From contig JACMLV010000021.1 of the NCBI GenBank assembly GCA_014379395.1, positions 1 to 5,786 on the forward strand: DNA of 5,786 nt, read 5' to 3'. The notes under the pieces are model-generated. The model searched no databases. It saw only the letters and a list, made by a program, of their open reading frames with translations, and had not been told where the DNA came from. The position numbers were made by a program, and so were the translations under genes. How positions within the stretch are numbered: position 1 is the stretch's first letter; each line of letters opens with the position of its first letter. Source of the DNA: Burkholderiaceae bacterium (GTDB lineage Bacteria; Pseudomonadota; Gammaproteobacteria; Burkholderiales; Burkholderiaceae_D). Positions 1 through 5,698 of the stretch are shown here, in pieces.

Positions 1-28
1 ATTTTCTGTATTTTCATTTTCGATTCCT

Positions 29-70
29 AAAAAAAGCGCGTCAAGATTGCCCGGGCATCACAGGTCGCGC
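29..70 (-). terminator. Probable intrinsic terminator of the catabolic operon
   Basis: On the minus strand a GC-rich stem is formed by arms at 66-70 (GCGCG) and 36-40 (CGCGC), and is followed at once by seven T's (plus-strand A's 29-35). The interior holds the 10-bp palindrome TGCCCGGGCA (48-57), which can form its own short stem. The right arm lies inside the last codons of the DUF2783 gene, so the hairpin overlaps the stop codon. The outer stem is only 5 bp with a large interior, so efficiency is uncertain, but position and T tract fit the end of the operon. Confidence 0.5.
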
Positions 71-252
71 AGCGCGGACTGGATGTGGGCGTCGAAGGTT
101 TTCGGGTCGCCCAACGCGTTCGCGTTCAGCAGCGCCAGTTTTACCAGGAACAGTTCGGACTTGTCCCGGCCGGCCTGGTCGATGGCGTTGGCCAGGGCGT
201 CGTACACGGTTTCCAGACCAGGGATGGTCAGGGCGTTTTTGCTTGTGGTCAT
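58..252 (-). CDS. DUF2783-type small protein, possible partner of the flavoprotein monooxygenase
   Basis: A 64-residue, probably cytoplasmic protein with no signal peptide or membrane segment. It matches my memory of the DUF2783 family, short proteins found beside class A FAD monooxygenases in Burkholderiales. Visible features are an N-terminal 'LTIPGLETVYDAL' stretch, a central 'DQAGRD' turn, a leucine-rich helix around residues 33-46 (FLVKLALLNANALGD) and a short C-terminal helix. It looks fully alpha-helical, with no cysteines, histidine clusters or nucleotide-binding motif that would suggest catalysis. The ATG at 252 follows an AGGAG site (259-263) with 6 nt of spacing, only 12 nt after the monooxygenase stop, so the two are almost certainly co-transcribed and co-translated. 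Its function is not established. Inference: a coupling or stabilising subunit of the hydroxylase, like small MhaB beside flavoprotein MhaA in Pseudomonas putida. Gene reality is highly likely; the role is a hypothesis. Confidence 0.85.
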   Translation of the reverse strand: MTTSKNALTIPGLETVYDALANAIDQAGRDKSELFLVKLALLNANALGDPKTFDAHIQSALRDL

Positions 253-264
253 GGAGCTCTCCTA

Positions 265-1956
265 TTATTGGGGCAGGGCGGTGTTGAGGGCGGCTTGCAG
301 GCGGGTCGCGTCCAGCGTCAGCCAGCGCGCGCAGACGTGCTGGTCGGGGCGCAGCAGGTAGGCCGCGCCGTTCGCCCGCACGCCGTAGCGATTGCGGAAG
401 TGGCCGTCGAGGTCGGCCAGGGTCAGGTCGGCGCCTTCGACCGGCGCGGCGGCGCCGATGGCCGTCACCCTGATCGGCACGCCGCGCGCGCGGGTGGCCG
501 CCAGCACTTGCCGCATCGGTTCGGGAAGCGCGTCGGCGTTGGTGAAGTACAGCAGGTCGAAGCCGCCGCCCAGGTGATCGAGCAGGAAGTCGTTCGGCGC
601 CAGGCGGATGTTTTGCGGCGGCGCGCCGTGGGCCGGGCCGGACTTGAACAAGGCGTTGTCGTCGCCCTGGCTGTTGAGCGCCGAGCCGCTGTACTCGTGC
701 GGGCGCGAGGTGCGCCAGTGGTACAGCGGGCGCACGAACTCTTCGCTCAAGGACAGAGACAGCACGGCGTCGCGCAGCAGGCGGAAGCCGGCGCTGGGCG
801 GCGCCATGAAGCGCGTGCTCTTGCCGGCCTCGTCGATGATTTCGCGCGCCGCGCCGACCCGTTCGGCGCTGTGGTTGGCCAGCAGCCGTTCGCCCGCCAG
901 TCCCTTGACGACGAAGGCCAGGTGCCAGGCCAGCGATTGCGCGTCCTGAAAGCCGGTGTTGGCGCCGCGCACACCGAAGATCGGCAGCAGGTGGGCCGCG
1001 TCGCCGGTGAAGATCACGCGGCCTTGCACGTAGTCGGGCAGCGTCAGCGTGCGGGCGGAATAGACCGAGTTCCAGTCCATCTCCCACTTGGCGCCGGCGT
1101 GGCCGATCATGGCCAGTTGGGCGTCGATGCGGCGCTTGAGGGACTCGGGCTGGAGCGCTTCCTCTGGCGTCTCGCCGGGCGGCAGCTGGTAGTCGACGCG
1201 CCAGATGCCGTGCGGTTCGCGGTGCATCAGGATCGTGTTGCCCGGATTCCACTCGGGATCGAAGTAAGCCAGGCGCTCGGTCGGCAGCGGCAGATCGACG
1301 CGGATATCGGCGATCACGAAGAAGCCCTCGTAGGACGAGCCTTCCATGTGCAGATTCATCGCCGCGCGGATTTCCGAGCGGCCACCGTCGGCGGCCACCA
1401 GCCAGTCGGTTTCCAGCGTGTACGGGCCTTCGGGCGTGTCGATGGTCACGTGGGCCAGGGCGGCCCCTTGCTCCACCTTCACCACTTTGTTGCCCCACCG
1501 GAAGTCAATCAGCGGGTTCGCCTCGCAGGCTTCGAGCAGGTATTGCTCCATATACTGCTGCTGGATATTGATCATCGGGAAGAAGCGGTCGTCCGCGTCA
1601 TGCGGCGCCTCCATCCGGAACACGCGCTGACCGCGATAGTAGGAGTTGCCGAAACGCCAGGGCAGGCCGTTTTCGGTCATCTGATCGGCGACGCCCACTT
1701 GTTGCAGGATTTCCATCGAGCGGCGGGTGAAGACGATCGCGCGGCTGCCCTGGGATACTTGCAGTTCCGACGTCACGATCACGCTGGGCACGCCCAGACG
1801 GGCCAATTCCAGCGCGGCCACCATGCCGGCGGGGCCAGAGCCGGCGATGACCACGCGCTTGCGTTTTTGCCGCGCATGGGCCGACGGCAGCCAAGGCTTG
1901 AAGACTTGATAGTTGTAATAGATGGAAGGCCGCGCTTCGGTGGTTGGTTGGTGCAT
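265..1956 (-). CDS. FAD-dependent aromatic monooxygenase, class A flavoprotein (MhpA/MhaA-like)
   Basis: 563 residues. Predicted NAD(P)H- and O2-dependent hydroxylase of a phenolic or aromatic acid, cytoplasmic. A Rossmann FAD motif GSGPAG lies at residues 39-44, followed by the usual acidic-strand region. The class A 'DG' motif appears as AADGGRSEIR (D190, G191). The second FAD motif is FTGDAAHLLP (G318, D319), followed by the conserved NTGFQDAQSLAWHL helix (333-346). A C-terminal thioredoxin-like domain (about 440-560) ends with LLRPDQHVCARW, typical of the phenol hydroxylase/MhpA branch. The N terminus has a 30-residue aromatic-rich lead (YYNYQVFKPW) before the Rossmann fold. ATG 1956 is chosen because GAGGAA (1962-1967) sits 5 nt upstream. 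The frame stays open back to 2433, but that part overlaps the permease gene and is spurious. It is the middle gene of the operon. Known relatives act on 3-hydroxyphenylpropionate, 3-hydroxyphenylacetate and similar compounds. The substrate cannot be set from sequence alone. Confidence 0.93.
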   Translation of the reverse strand: MHQPTTEARPSIYYNYQVFKPWLPSAHARQKRKRVVIAGSGPAGMVAALELARLGVPSVIVTSELQVSQGSRAIVFTRRSMEILQQVGVADQMTENGLPWRFGNSYYRGQRVFRMEAPHDADDRFFPMINIQQQYMEQYLLEACEANPLIDFRWGNKVVKVEQGAALAHVTIDTPEGPYTLETDWLVAADGGRSEIRAAMNLHMEGSSYEGFFVIADIRVDLPLPTERLAYFDPEWNPGNTILMHREPHGIWRVDYQLPPGETPEEALQPESLKRRIDAQLAMIGHAGAKWEMDWNSVYSARTLTLPDYVQGRVIFTGDAAHLLPIFGVRGANTGFQDAQSLAWHLAFVVKGLAGERLLANHSAERVGAAREIIDEAGKSTRFMAPPSAGFRLLRDAVLSLSLSEEFVRPLYHWRTSRPHEYSGSALNSQGDDNALFKSGPAHGAPPQNIRLAPNDFLLDHLGGGFDLLYFTNADALPEPMRQVLAATRARGVPIRVTAIGAAAPVEGADLTLADLDGHFRNRYGVRANGAAYLLRPDQHVCARWLTLDATRLQAALNTALPQ

Positions 1957-2015
1957 ATCATTTCCTCGTATCCGGCAGAGCGCCGGAAAAATAGTGCTTT
2001 TGTAATCAGACAAAA
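1957..2015 (-). promoter_or_regulatory. Intercistronic hairpin before the monooxygenase Shine-Dalgarno
   Basis: The 59-nt gap between permease and monooxygenase contains a perfect 6-bp inverted repeat, TCCGGC (1971-1976) and GCCGGA (1982-1987), with a 5-nt loop. In the mRNA it ends 3 nt before the GAGGAA ribosome site (1962-1967). Five T's lie on its upstream rather than downstream side in the mRNA, so it is not an intrinsic terminator for this operon. It could protect the downstream mRNA or tune monooxygenase translation relative to the permease; this is inference from placement. Confidence 0.45.
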
Positions 2016-3419
2016 TTAAGGGCTGGTTTTCATGGGTGCGCCGTTTTTCTTGCGGCCGGCTAGGGGCAGCAGCAACACGATGACCACGCCAGCCAACATC
2101 AGGGTGGCCGAATACAGCAGGCCGGACTTGAAGCTGTGCGTCGTATCCTTCAACCAGCCGACGATGAGCGGATTGAGCGCCGAGCTGATGTTGCCCATCG
2201 CGTTGATCACTGCGATGCCGATGACTTGCGCCTTGATGCTGAGGGCCTGGTCGGGCGTGGTCCAGAAAATCGACATGGCGGTGTAAGAGCCGGCCGAGGC
2301 CATGCATATCCCGAGCATCTGGACGGCCGGGTTGCCCGACATGGCCGTGAACAGCCAGCCCGCCGCCGCCATCAGCATCGGCAGCGCCAGGTGCCAGCGG
2401 CGTTCTTGCTTGCGGTCCGAACGGCGCCCCCACCAGATCATCGCGATGATGGTCACCACTTGCGGGATCGCGGCCAGCAGCCCGATCGTGCGGTTACTCG
2501 CGTCGGCGCTGAAGCTCTTGACGATCAGCGGCGCCCAGACGGCCACCATGGCGAGCGTATTGACAAGGCAGAAATAGGCGACGGCGAACTTGACGACGGT
2601 CAGCGACGTCAACTCGGCAAACAGGCTGCGGCCGCCGGTGGTCTGCGCCGCGTCGGCTTCGGCCGCGGCCGGCACGCGCTGCGCTTGCAGGCTGCGCGCC
2701 AGCACCGCCTTCTCGTCCGCGGAGAGCCACTTCGCCGTTTCCGGCTTGTCGTCCAGATAGGAAAAAACGATCAGGCCGAGGATGGCCGATGGCAGGCCTT
2801 CGAGCATGAACAACCATTGCCAACCCTTCAAGCCGAGGGCGCCGTCCAGCGACAGGATATAGCCCGACAAGGCCGAGCCCAATGCGGCGGTGACCGGCAT
2901 GGCGATCATGAACAGCGCGTTGGCGCGCGCCCGGTAGGCCGGCGGAAACCACAGCGTCATGTACACCAGCATGCCTGGCAGGAAACCCGCCTCGGCGATG
3001 CCGACCAGCACGCGCAGCAGATAGAGCGTGTTCGGGCTGGTCGCAAACATCGTCGCGGTCGACGCCAGACCCCAGGCGATCATGATGGTGCCGATCCAGC
3101 GCCGGGCGCCGATGCGCGCCAGCACGATGTTGCTCGGAATGCCGCAAGCGATGTAGGCGATGTAGAACAGGGTGGTCGCCAGGCCGAACTGGGTCGACGT
3201 CAGGCCCAGGTCCTTCATCATGGTCAGGCCGGCAAAACCGATGTTGATGCGGTCAAGAAAGGAAAAAACGAAGAGCAGGAAGATGAACCACAACAGGCGC
3301 CGGGACACTTTGCCAACGACTTGTTTTTCGGCCTCGACTGCGCGGGCCGCTTGGGCGCCGCTGGATAGGGATGATAGGGATGATAGGGGCGAGGCTCCCG
3401 ATGGGGCTGCTTGTAGCAT
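2016..3419 (-). CDS. MFS transporter, anion:cation symporter (ACS) family, probable aromatic acid uptake
   Basis: 467 residues, inner membrane, about 12 predicted transmembrane helices in two blocks of six. ACS family signatures are clear: FLDRINIGFAG at residues 54-64 after helix 1, GIPSNIVLARIGARRWIG at 93-110, RVLVGIAEAGFLPG at 136-149, GWQWLFMLEGLPSAILG at 199-215, and the cytoplasmic central loop starting YLDDKPETAKWLSADEKAVL (221-240). This family imports organic anions such as phthalate, 4-hydroxyphenylacetate, hexuronates and tartrate, with protons. The N-terminal cytoplasmic tail of about 40 residues is longer than usual and contains an LSS repeat encoded by a 9-bp tandem repeat. ATG 3419 is supported by AGGAG (3429-3433) 9 nt upstream. 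It is the first gene of the operon, 59 nt before the monooxygenase, so it probably brings in the monooxygenase substrate. Family is confident; the transported compound is inferred from context. Confidence 0.92.
   Translation of the reverse strand: MLQAAPSGASPLSSLSSLSSGAQAARAVEAEKQVVGKVSRRLLWFIFLLFVFSFLDRINIGFAGLTMMKDLGLTSTQFGLATTLFYIAYIACGIPSNIVLARIGARRWIGTIMIAWGLASTATMFATSPNTLYLLRVLVGIAEAGFLPGMLVYMTLWFPPAYRARANALFMIAMPVTAALGSALSGYILSLDGALGLKGWQWLFMLEGLPSAILGLIVFSYLDDKPETAKWLSADEKAVLARSLQAQRVPAAAEADAAQTTGGRSLFAELTSLTVVKFAVAYFCLVNTLAMVAVWAPLIVKSFSADASNRTIGLLAAIPQVVTIIAMIWWGRRSDRKQERRWHLALPMLMAAAGWLFTAMSGNPAVQMLGICMASAGSYTAMSIFWTTPDQALSIKAQVIGIAVINAMGNISSALNPLIVGWLKDTTHSFKSGLLYSATLMLAGVVIVLLLPLAGRKKNGAPMKTSP
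3364..3390. repeat. 9-bp tandem repeat, three copies, inside the permease N terminus
   Basis: GATAGGGAT is repeated at 3364-3372 and 3373-3381, with a third copy at 3382-3390 that differs in the last two bases (GATAGGGGC). On the coding (minus) strand it gives the LSS-LSS-LSS run at residues 12-20 of the permease's cytoplasmic tail. The unit is a multiple of three, so copy changes would lengthen or shorten the tail without a frameshift. Confidence 0.85.
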
Positions 3420-3502
3420 GTTGCGTATCTCCTGATTTGGATGGCGTCTGTCATCGCGATCTTGTCTCGGCCGGCAATCTTGAACTGCGCCGCGTCACGT
3501 TA

Positions 3503-3533
3503 TTGACTATTAGAATCCCGTTTCGGCTATCAT
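3503..3533 (+). promoter_or_regulatory. Candidate sigma-70 promoter of the LysR gene
   Basis: TTGACT (3503-3508, 5 of 6 to consensus) and TATCAT (3528-3533, 5 of 6) lie with a 19-bp spacer, slightly long. They are about 40 bp before the ATG at 3572, in a patch clearly more AT-rich than the flanking genes. The pair T3503 and A3515 also fits the loose LysR T-N11-A pattern, with ATT and AAT arms at 3502-3504 and 3514-3516 over the -35, as expected for autorepression. Read by eye only. Confidence 0.45.
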
Positions 3534-3555
3534 ACAAACAGTATTTTCTTATCAA
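3529..3555 (-). promoter_or_regulatory. Candidate promoter of the permease-monooxygenase operon
   Basis: On the minus strand TTGATA (3555-3550) and TATGAT (3534-3529, 5 of 6) are separated by 15 bp, shorter than the optimal 17. A weak, badly spaced promoter is what an activator-dependent LysR target often looks like. Its -10 shares six base pairs with the -10 of the opposing LysR promoter, so the two would compete. It implies a 5' leader of about 100 nt before the permease start at 3419. Other hexamers in the spacer are possible, so confidence is modest. Confidence 0.35.
3532..3544. promoter_or_regulatory. ATAC-N5-GTAT inverted repeat, candidate LysR-type operator
   Basis: A perfect 4-bp inverted repeat, ATAC (3532-3535) and GTAT (3541-3544), lies in the divergent spacer directly over the two predicted -10 regions. 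LysR regulators such as BenM and CatM use ATAC-N7-GTAT; here the spacer is 5, so it is a near rather than exact match. Four-base arms are weak evidence on their own; location is the main support. Confidence 0.35.
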
Positions 3556-3571
3556 TTTATCGGATTATCTT

Positions 3572-4507
3572 ATGAGTCCAAGCATGCGCCAGATGCGCGC
3601 CTTTGTCGCCCTCGCCAAAACCGGTAGTTTCACGATGGCGGCGGCGCATCTGAATGTCACCCAGTCCGCGCTTAGCGGACTGATCAAGGATCTGGAGCAG
3701 GTGCTCGGCGTCAAGGTGTTCGAGCGCAGCACGCGCAAGACGCAGTTGTCCGAGCTCGGGCGCGAGCTGTATCCGCTGTTCGACAAGATGATCGAGGATC
3801 TCGACGGCGCCATGCTAGAGATCGCCAACCGCAAGGCGCTGAAAACCGGCATGGTCAGGGTCGCCGCGCCGCAGATGATGTCGTGCACCCTGCTGCCGGA
3901 AGTGATCGCCGCCTATCGGCTCGCGCATCCCGAGGTGCAGGTCAGGCTGGTCGATTGCCCGGTCGAGCAGGTGTCGGGCCGGGTGTTCAGCGGCGAGGTC
4001 GATTTTGGCGTCGGCCCGGAGCGCGATCCGACGCCGGGGATCGACGCGCAGCTGCTGTTTGAAATGCCGTTTGTCGTGGTGTTCCCGAATAACCATCCAC
4101 TGGAACGGCGCGAGCGCGTCAGCTGGTCCGACGTCAACGACTTCCCGTTCATCGCGCTGCAGGGGGAATTCACCGCGCGGCTGCTGCGCGACATGCACAG
4201 CTCCGTGCGCGATCCGTCGCTCAGCCCCTATAACGAAGTCACGTTCATGACGACCGCCCTGGCCATGGTCAGCGCCGGCTTGGGCATCACGACCTGCCTG
4301 CCGTACGCCGAACCGATGGTGAAGCTGTATCGCTTGCAGATGCGGCTGCTGCAAGATCCCGAGCTCACGCGCAAGTTTTTCGTCTATACCAAGGGCGGCC
4401 GTTCCCTGTCGCCGGCGGCCGAGAGTTTCATCGCCTTCCTGTTCCAGTTCGTGGCCGCGCATGAATGGGATGTGACGGTCGCGTCCGCCGGGCTGGCGGG
4501 TAAGTGA
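3572..4507 (+). CDS. LysR-type transcriptional regulator, probable regulator of the divergent catabolic operon
   Basis: 311 residues, DNA-binding, cytoplasmic. The N-terminal winged helix-turn-helix is textbook LysR: MRQMRAFVALAKTGSFTMAA (5-24), then HLNVTQSALSGLIKDLEQ (26-43) and LGVKVFERSTRKTQLSELG (45-63). A linker helix (66-87) leads to the effector-binding domain (about 93-300), which opens with VRVAAPQMMSCTLLPEVIAAY and includes DFGVGPE (144-150) and VSAGLGITTCLP (233-244). Length is normal for the family. ATG 3572 is chosen: it gives the expected few residues before the HTH, although the Shine-Dalgarno is weak (GGA at 3562-3564). An in-frame ATG at 3584 has no better site. The frame is open back to 3371, but that overlaps the permease start. 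LysR proteins beside a divergent operon usually autorepress and activate the operon with its substrate or an intermediate; that role here is inferred from position. Confidence 0.93.
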   Translation: MSPSMRQMRAFVALAKTGSFTMAAAHLNVTQSALSGLIKDLEQVLGVKVFERSTRKTQLSELGRELYPLFDKMIEDLDGAMLEIANRKALKTGMVRVAAPQMMSCTLLPEVIAAYRLAHPEVQVRLVDCPVEQVSGRVFSGEVDFGVGPERDPTPGIDAQLLFEMPFVVVFPNNHPLERRERVSWSDVNDFPFIALQGEFTARLLRDMHSSVRDPSLSPYNEVTFMTTALAMVSAGLGITTCLPYAEPMVKLYRLQMRLLQDPELTRKFFVYTKGGRSLSPAAESFIAFLFQFVAAHEWDVTVASAGLAGK

Positions 4508-4584
4508 AACTGGCGCATCCGCCCCGGCTAACGTCGACTCGCATGATTTTCATTTTCTGGTCGCCGGTGAGGGATTCGGCATCT
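4508..4584. other. Convergent intergenic gap without a clear terminator
   Basis: 77 bp separate the ends of the regulator and the acyltransferase, which face each other. Only a 4-bp stem (GGCG-CATC-CGCC, 4511-4522) is visible, with no T run directly after it; the T-rich patch around 4545-4557 is too far away. Either termination is Rho-dependent or the two transcripts overlap. Confidence 0.5.
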
Positions 4585-5226
4585 TCAATCCTCTCTGTTG
4601 CGCTGCCGGCGAATCTCGTCGAGCGAGCGCGCCGGATTGCCGACGACGGTGGTGTTTGGCGGCACATTTTTCCTTGCCACCGCTCCGGAACCGACCGTGG
4701 CCCAGGCCCCGATATGAACCTTGGGAAGGACGGTGCAGCCGAGCGCCATGAAGACGCCCTCGTCGATCGACGCCCCTCCCGCCAGATGCGCGACTGCGAT
4801 ATGCGCGTAGTCGCCGACCTGGCAGTCATGATCGACGCTGGCCTTGGTGTTGAGGATGACATGCGAACCGACGCGGGCGCCGGGCTGGACGATCGCGCCG
4901 GCGCAAACGATGGTTCCCTCGCCCAGGGGGACGTCGGGATGCACCCAGGAGAATGGGTGCACCACGGTCGCCCAATCCATATCGATCGCCGAGGAAATCC
5001 GCTTGCGCGCCGCGTTATCGCCTATCGCAACAATCGCGTGCGAGCAATTTTTGGATGACAGTTCGCTCACCGGACCCCAGACCGGGATGCCGAAAATTTT
5101 GCTGCCCCAACTCTCGGGCGGGTCGGCATAGAAGCCCACCACCTCGTTTCCGGAAGCAATAATTGCGCTCGCCACAACGGTGGCATGTCCTCCCGCTCCA
5201 ATAATCGCGATACGTTGGATAGTCAT
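4585..5226 (-). CDS. NeuD/PglD/PerB-type sugar O-/N-acyltransferase, left-handed beta-helix
   Basis: 213 residues. Predicted cytoplasmic acyl-CoA-dependent transferase that acetylates a sugar or nucleotide sugar. The N-terminal Rossmann-like domain (1-80) starts with IAIIGAGGHATVV (G10-H14 loop) and contains VVGFYAD and AIVAIGDN. The C-terminal half is a hexapeptide-repeat left-handed beta-helix (about 85-200): PDVPLGEGTIVCAGAIVQPG, then NTKASVDHDCQVGDYAHIA and VLPKVHIGAWATVGSGAV, ending VVGNPARSL. H133 in VDHDC corresponds to the proposed catalytic base of the family. The segment HIAVAHLAGG looks one residue shorter than the usual HIAPGAxLAGG turn. ATG 5226 has AGGAAG (5234-5239) 7 nt upstream. 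It is alone: 77 bp from the convergent regulator, with no glycan gene nearby in the window. Family is confident; whether the product is capsule, LPS, glycoprotein or a secondary metabolite is unknown. Confidence 0.92.
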   Translation of the reverse strand: MTIQRIAIIGAGGHATVVASAIIASGNEVVGFYADPPESWGSKIFGIPVWGPVSELSSKNCSHAIVAIGDNAARKRISSAIDMDWATVVHPFSWVHPDVPLGEGTIVCAGAIVQPGARVGSHVILNTKASVDHDCQVGDYAHIAVAHLAGGASIDEGVFMALGCTVLPKVHIGAWATVGSGAVARKNVPPNTTVVGNPARSLDEIRRQRNRED

Positions 5227-5569
5227 GTGAATGCTTCCTTATCAGGTTTAAGCACGATTCGATCGAGACAGCCCCGTTGCGACCAGGGACAGTGGAATCA
5301 GACACAGCCATTCCTGTAGCCATGACTCCGCCGCCGGCGGCCGTGTCGAGCAAATGCTATAAGCATTTTGCGTTGGCGTCTTTCTGCCCGCTTGCACTAC
5401 TGACGTGCATCAGTGCGCTTTATTTCCGATCGGTAGCGGCTTGCTGTCGAGATGCATTTAAAGCGCTTGAGGCCGGCTTTAATGGGGGCGGACTTGAATT
5501 GATGGCGCAAAGCGGGCGAAGGGTTTTGCGGTCGGCTTAAAAAATCGCAGTCTTTTTGCCGCGACAAAA
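5227..5569. other. Intergenic region upstream of the acyltransferase, no convincing gene
   Basis: About 340 bp with lower GC and none of the codon bias of the neighbouring genes. A plus-strand frame (TTG 5277 to stop 5540, 87 codons) is open, but it has no ribosome site, no family resemblance and irregular composition. The stretch presumably holds the acyltransferase promoter and leader; I could not settle on a promoter. Contents worth noting are the inverted repeat at 5352-5368 and a nested inverted repeat at 5394-5416 (GCAC...TGA paired with TCAGTGC around the loop CGTGCA). Confidence 0.6.
5352..5368. repeat. AAATGC-TATAA-GCATTT inverted repeat
   Basis: A perfect 6-bp inverted repeat (5352-5357 and 5363-5368) with a TATAA spacer. 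The flanking GC on the left and TGC on the right extend it to 8 bp with one bulged T. It lies 126 bp before the acyltransferase start. The plus strand reads TGCTATAAG, an extended -10-like sequence, so it may be an operator or promoter core; no good -35 is present on either strand. Confidence 0.5.
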
Positions 5570-5588
5570 CGGCCCGGGGAGCGGGCCG
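5570..5588 (-). terminator. Intrinsic terminator for a minus-strand transcript entering from the right
   Basis: Perfect 7-bp GC-only stem: CGGCCCG (5570-5576) and CGGGCCG (5582-5588) with a 5-nt loop. On the minus strand it is followed by TTTTGT (5569-5564); on the plus strand it is followed by G's, so it works only leftward. A second T6 run on the minus strand lies at 5544-5539. The T tract is short, but the stem is very stable. It implies transcription coming from beyond 5590 that is meant to stop before the acyltransferase. Confidence 0.6.
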
Positions 5589-5629
5589 GGGGAATTGGTG
5601 CCGGTATATTTCCCGACCGCCGGCGCCGG

Positions 5630-5667
5630 TAGTAGCCGCCCTCTGGTTGGCGCTAGTTGCCGCCCTC
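5630..5667. repeat. Imperfect 14-bp direct repeat with a 24-bp period
   Basis: TAGTAGCCGCCCTC at 5630-5643 and TAGTTGCCGCCCTC at 5654-5667 differ at one base. The sequences after each copy (TGGTTGGCGC and GTTCAGGGCA) are loosely similar. The second copy lies inside the large hairpin at 5647-5698. Confidence 0.6.
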
Positions 5668-5698
5668 GTTCAGGGCAGACCGATAGTCTAGCGACCAA
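5647..5698 (-). ncRNA. Two-level hairpin, candidate structured RNA or 3' UTR element
   Basis: Outer stem: TTGG-CGCTAG (5647-5656) pairs with CTAGCG-A-CCAA (5688-5698) over 10 bp with a single bulged A (5694), and G-T wobbles can extend it. Inside the 31-nt loop a second perfect stem, GCCCT (5662-5666) with AGGGC (5672-5676), closes a 5-nt loop. The minus strand is preferred because an intrinsic terminator lies about 60 nt downstream in that direction. No known RNA family was recognised. It may be a stand-alone small RNA, an attenuator, or the 3' UTR of a gene lying off the right edge. Confidence 0.4.

Noticed and set aside
85..2019. 644-codon plus-strand open frame antisense to the monooxygenase and DUF2783 genes
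   Set aside because: Low-complexity, arginine/glutamine/valine-rich translation without a family motif, lying exactly opposite a well-supported gene; typical GC-rich antisense shadow.
1957..2433. In-frame upstream extension of the monooxygenase (159 codons)
   Set aside because: It overlaps the permease gene in another frame, has no family similarity, and the ATG at 1956 has a good ribosome site and fits the family N terminus.
2136..3368. 410-codon plus-strand open frame antisense to the permease
   Set aside because: Composition dominated by R, H, Q and G with no domain; mirrors the codon bias of the real permease.
3371..3571. In-frame upstream extension of the LysR regulator (67 codons)
   Set aside because: It would overlap the permease start and the divergent promoter region, and LysR proteins begin a few residues before the HTH.
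5015..5353. 112-codon minus-strand frame overlapping the start of the acyltransferase
   Set aside because: The second half is an out-of-frame copy of the acyltransferase; the part before 5226 has no motif or ribosome site to support a leader peptide.
5277..5540. 87-codon plus-strand frame with one hydrophobic stretch
   Set aside because: Needs a TTG start, lacks a Shine-Dalgarno, matches no family I know and lacks the codon bias of its neighbours.
5645..5660. Sigma-54-like GG...GC pair
   Set aside because: Spacing between the GG and GC dinucleotides is 8 or 12, not the required 10.
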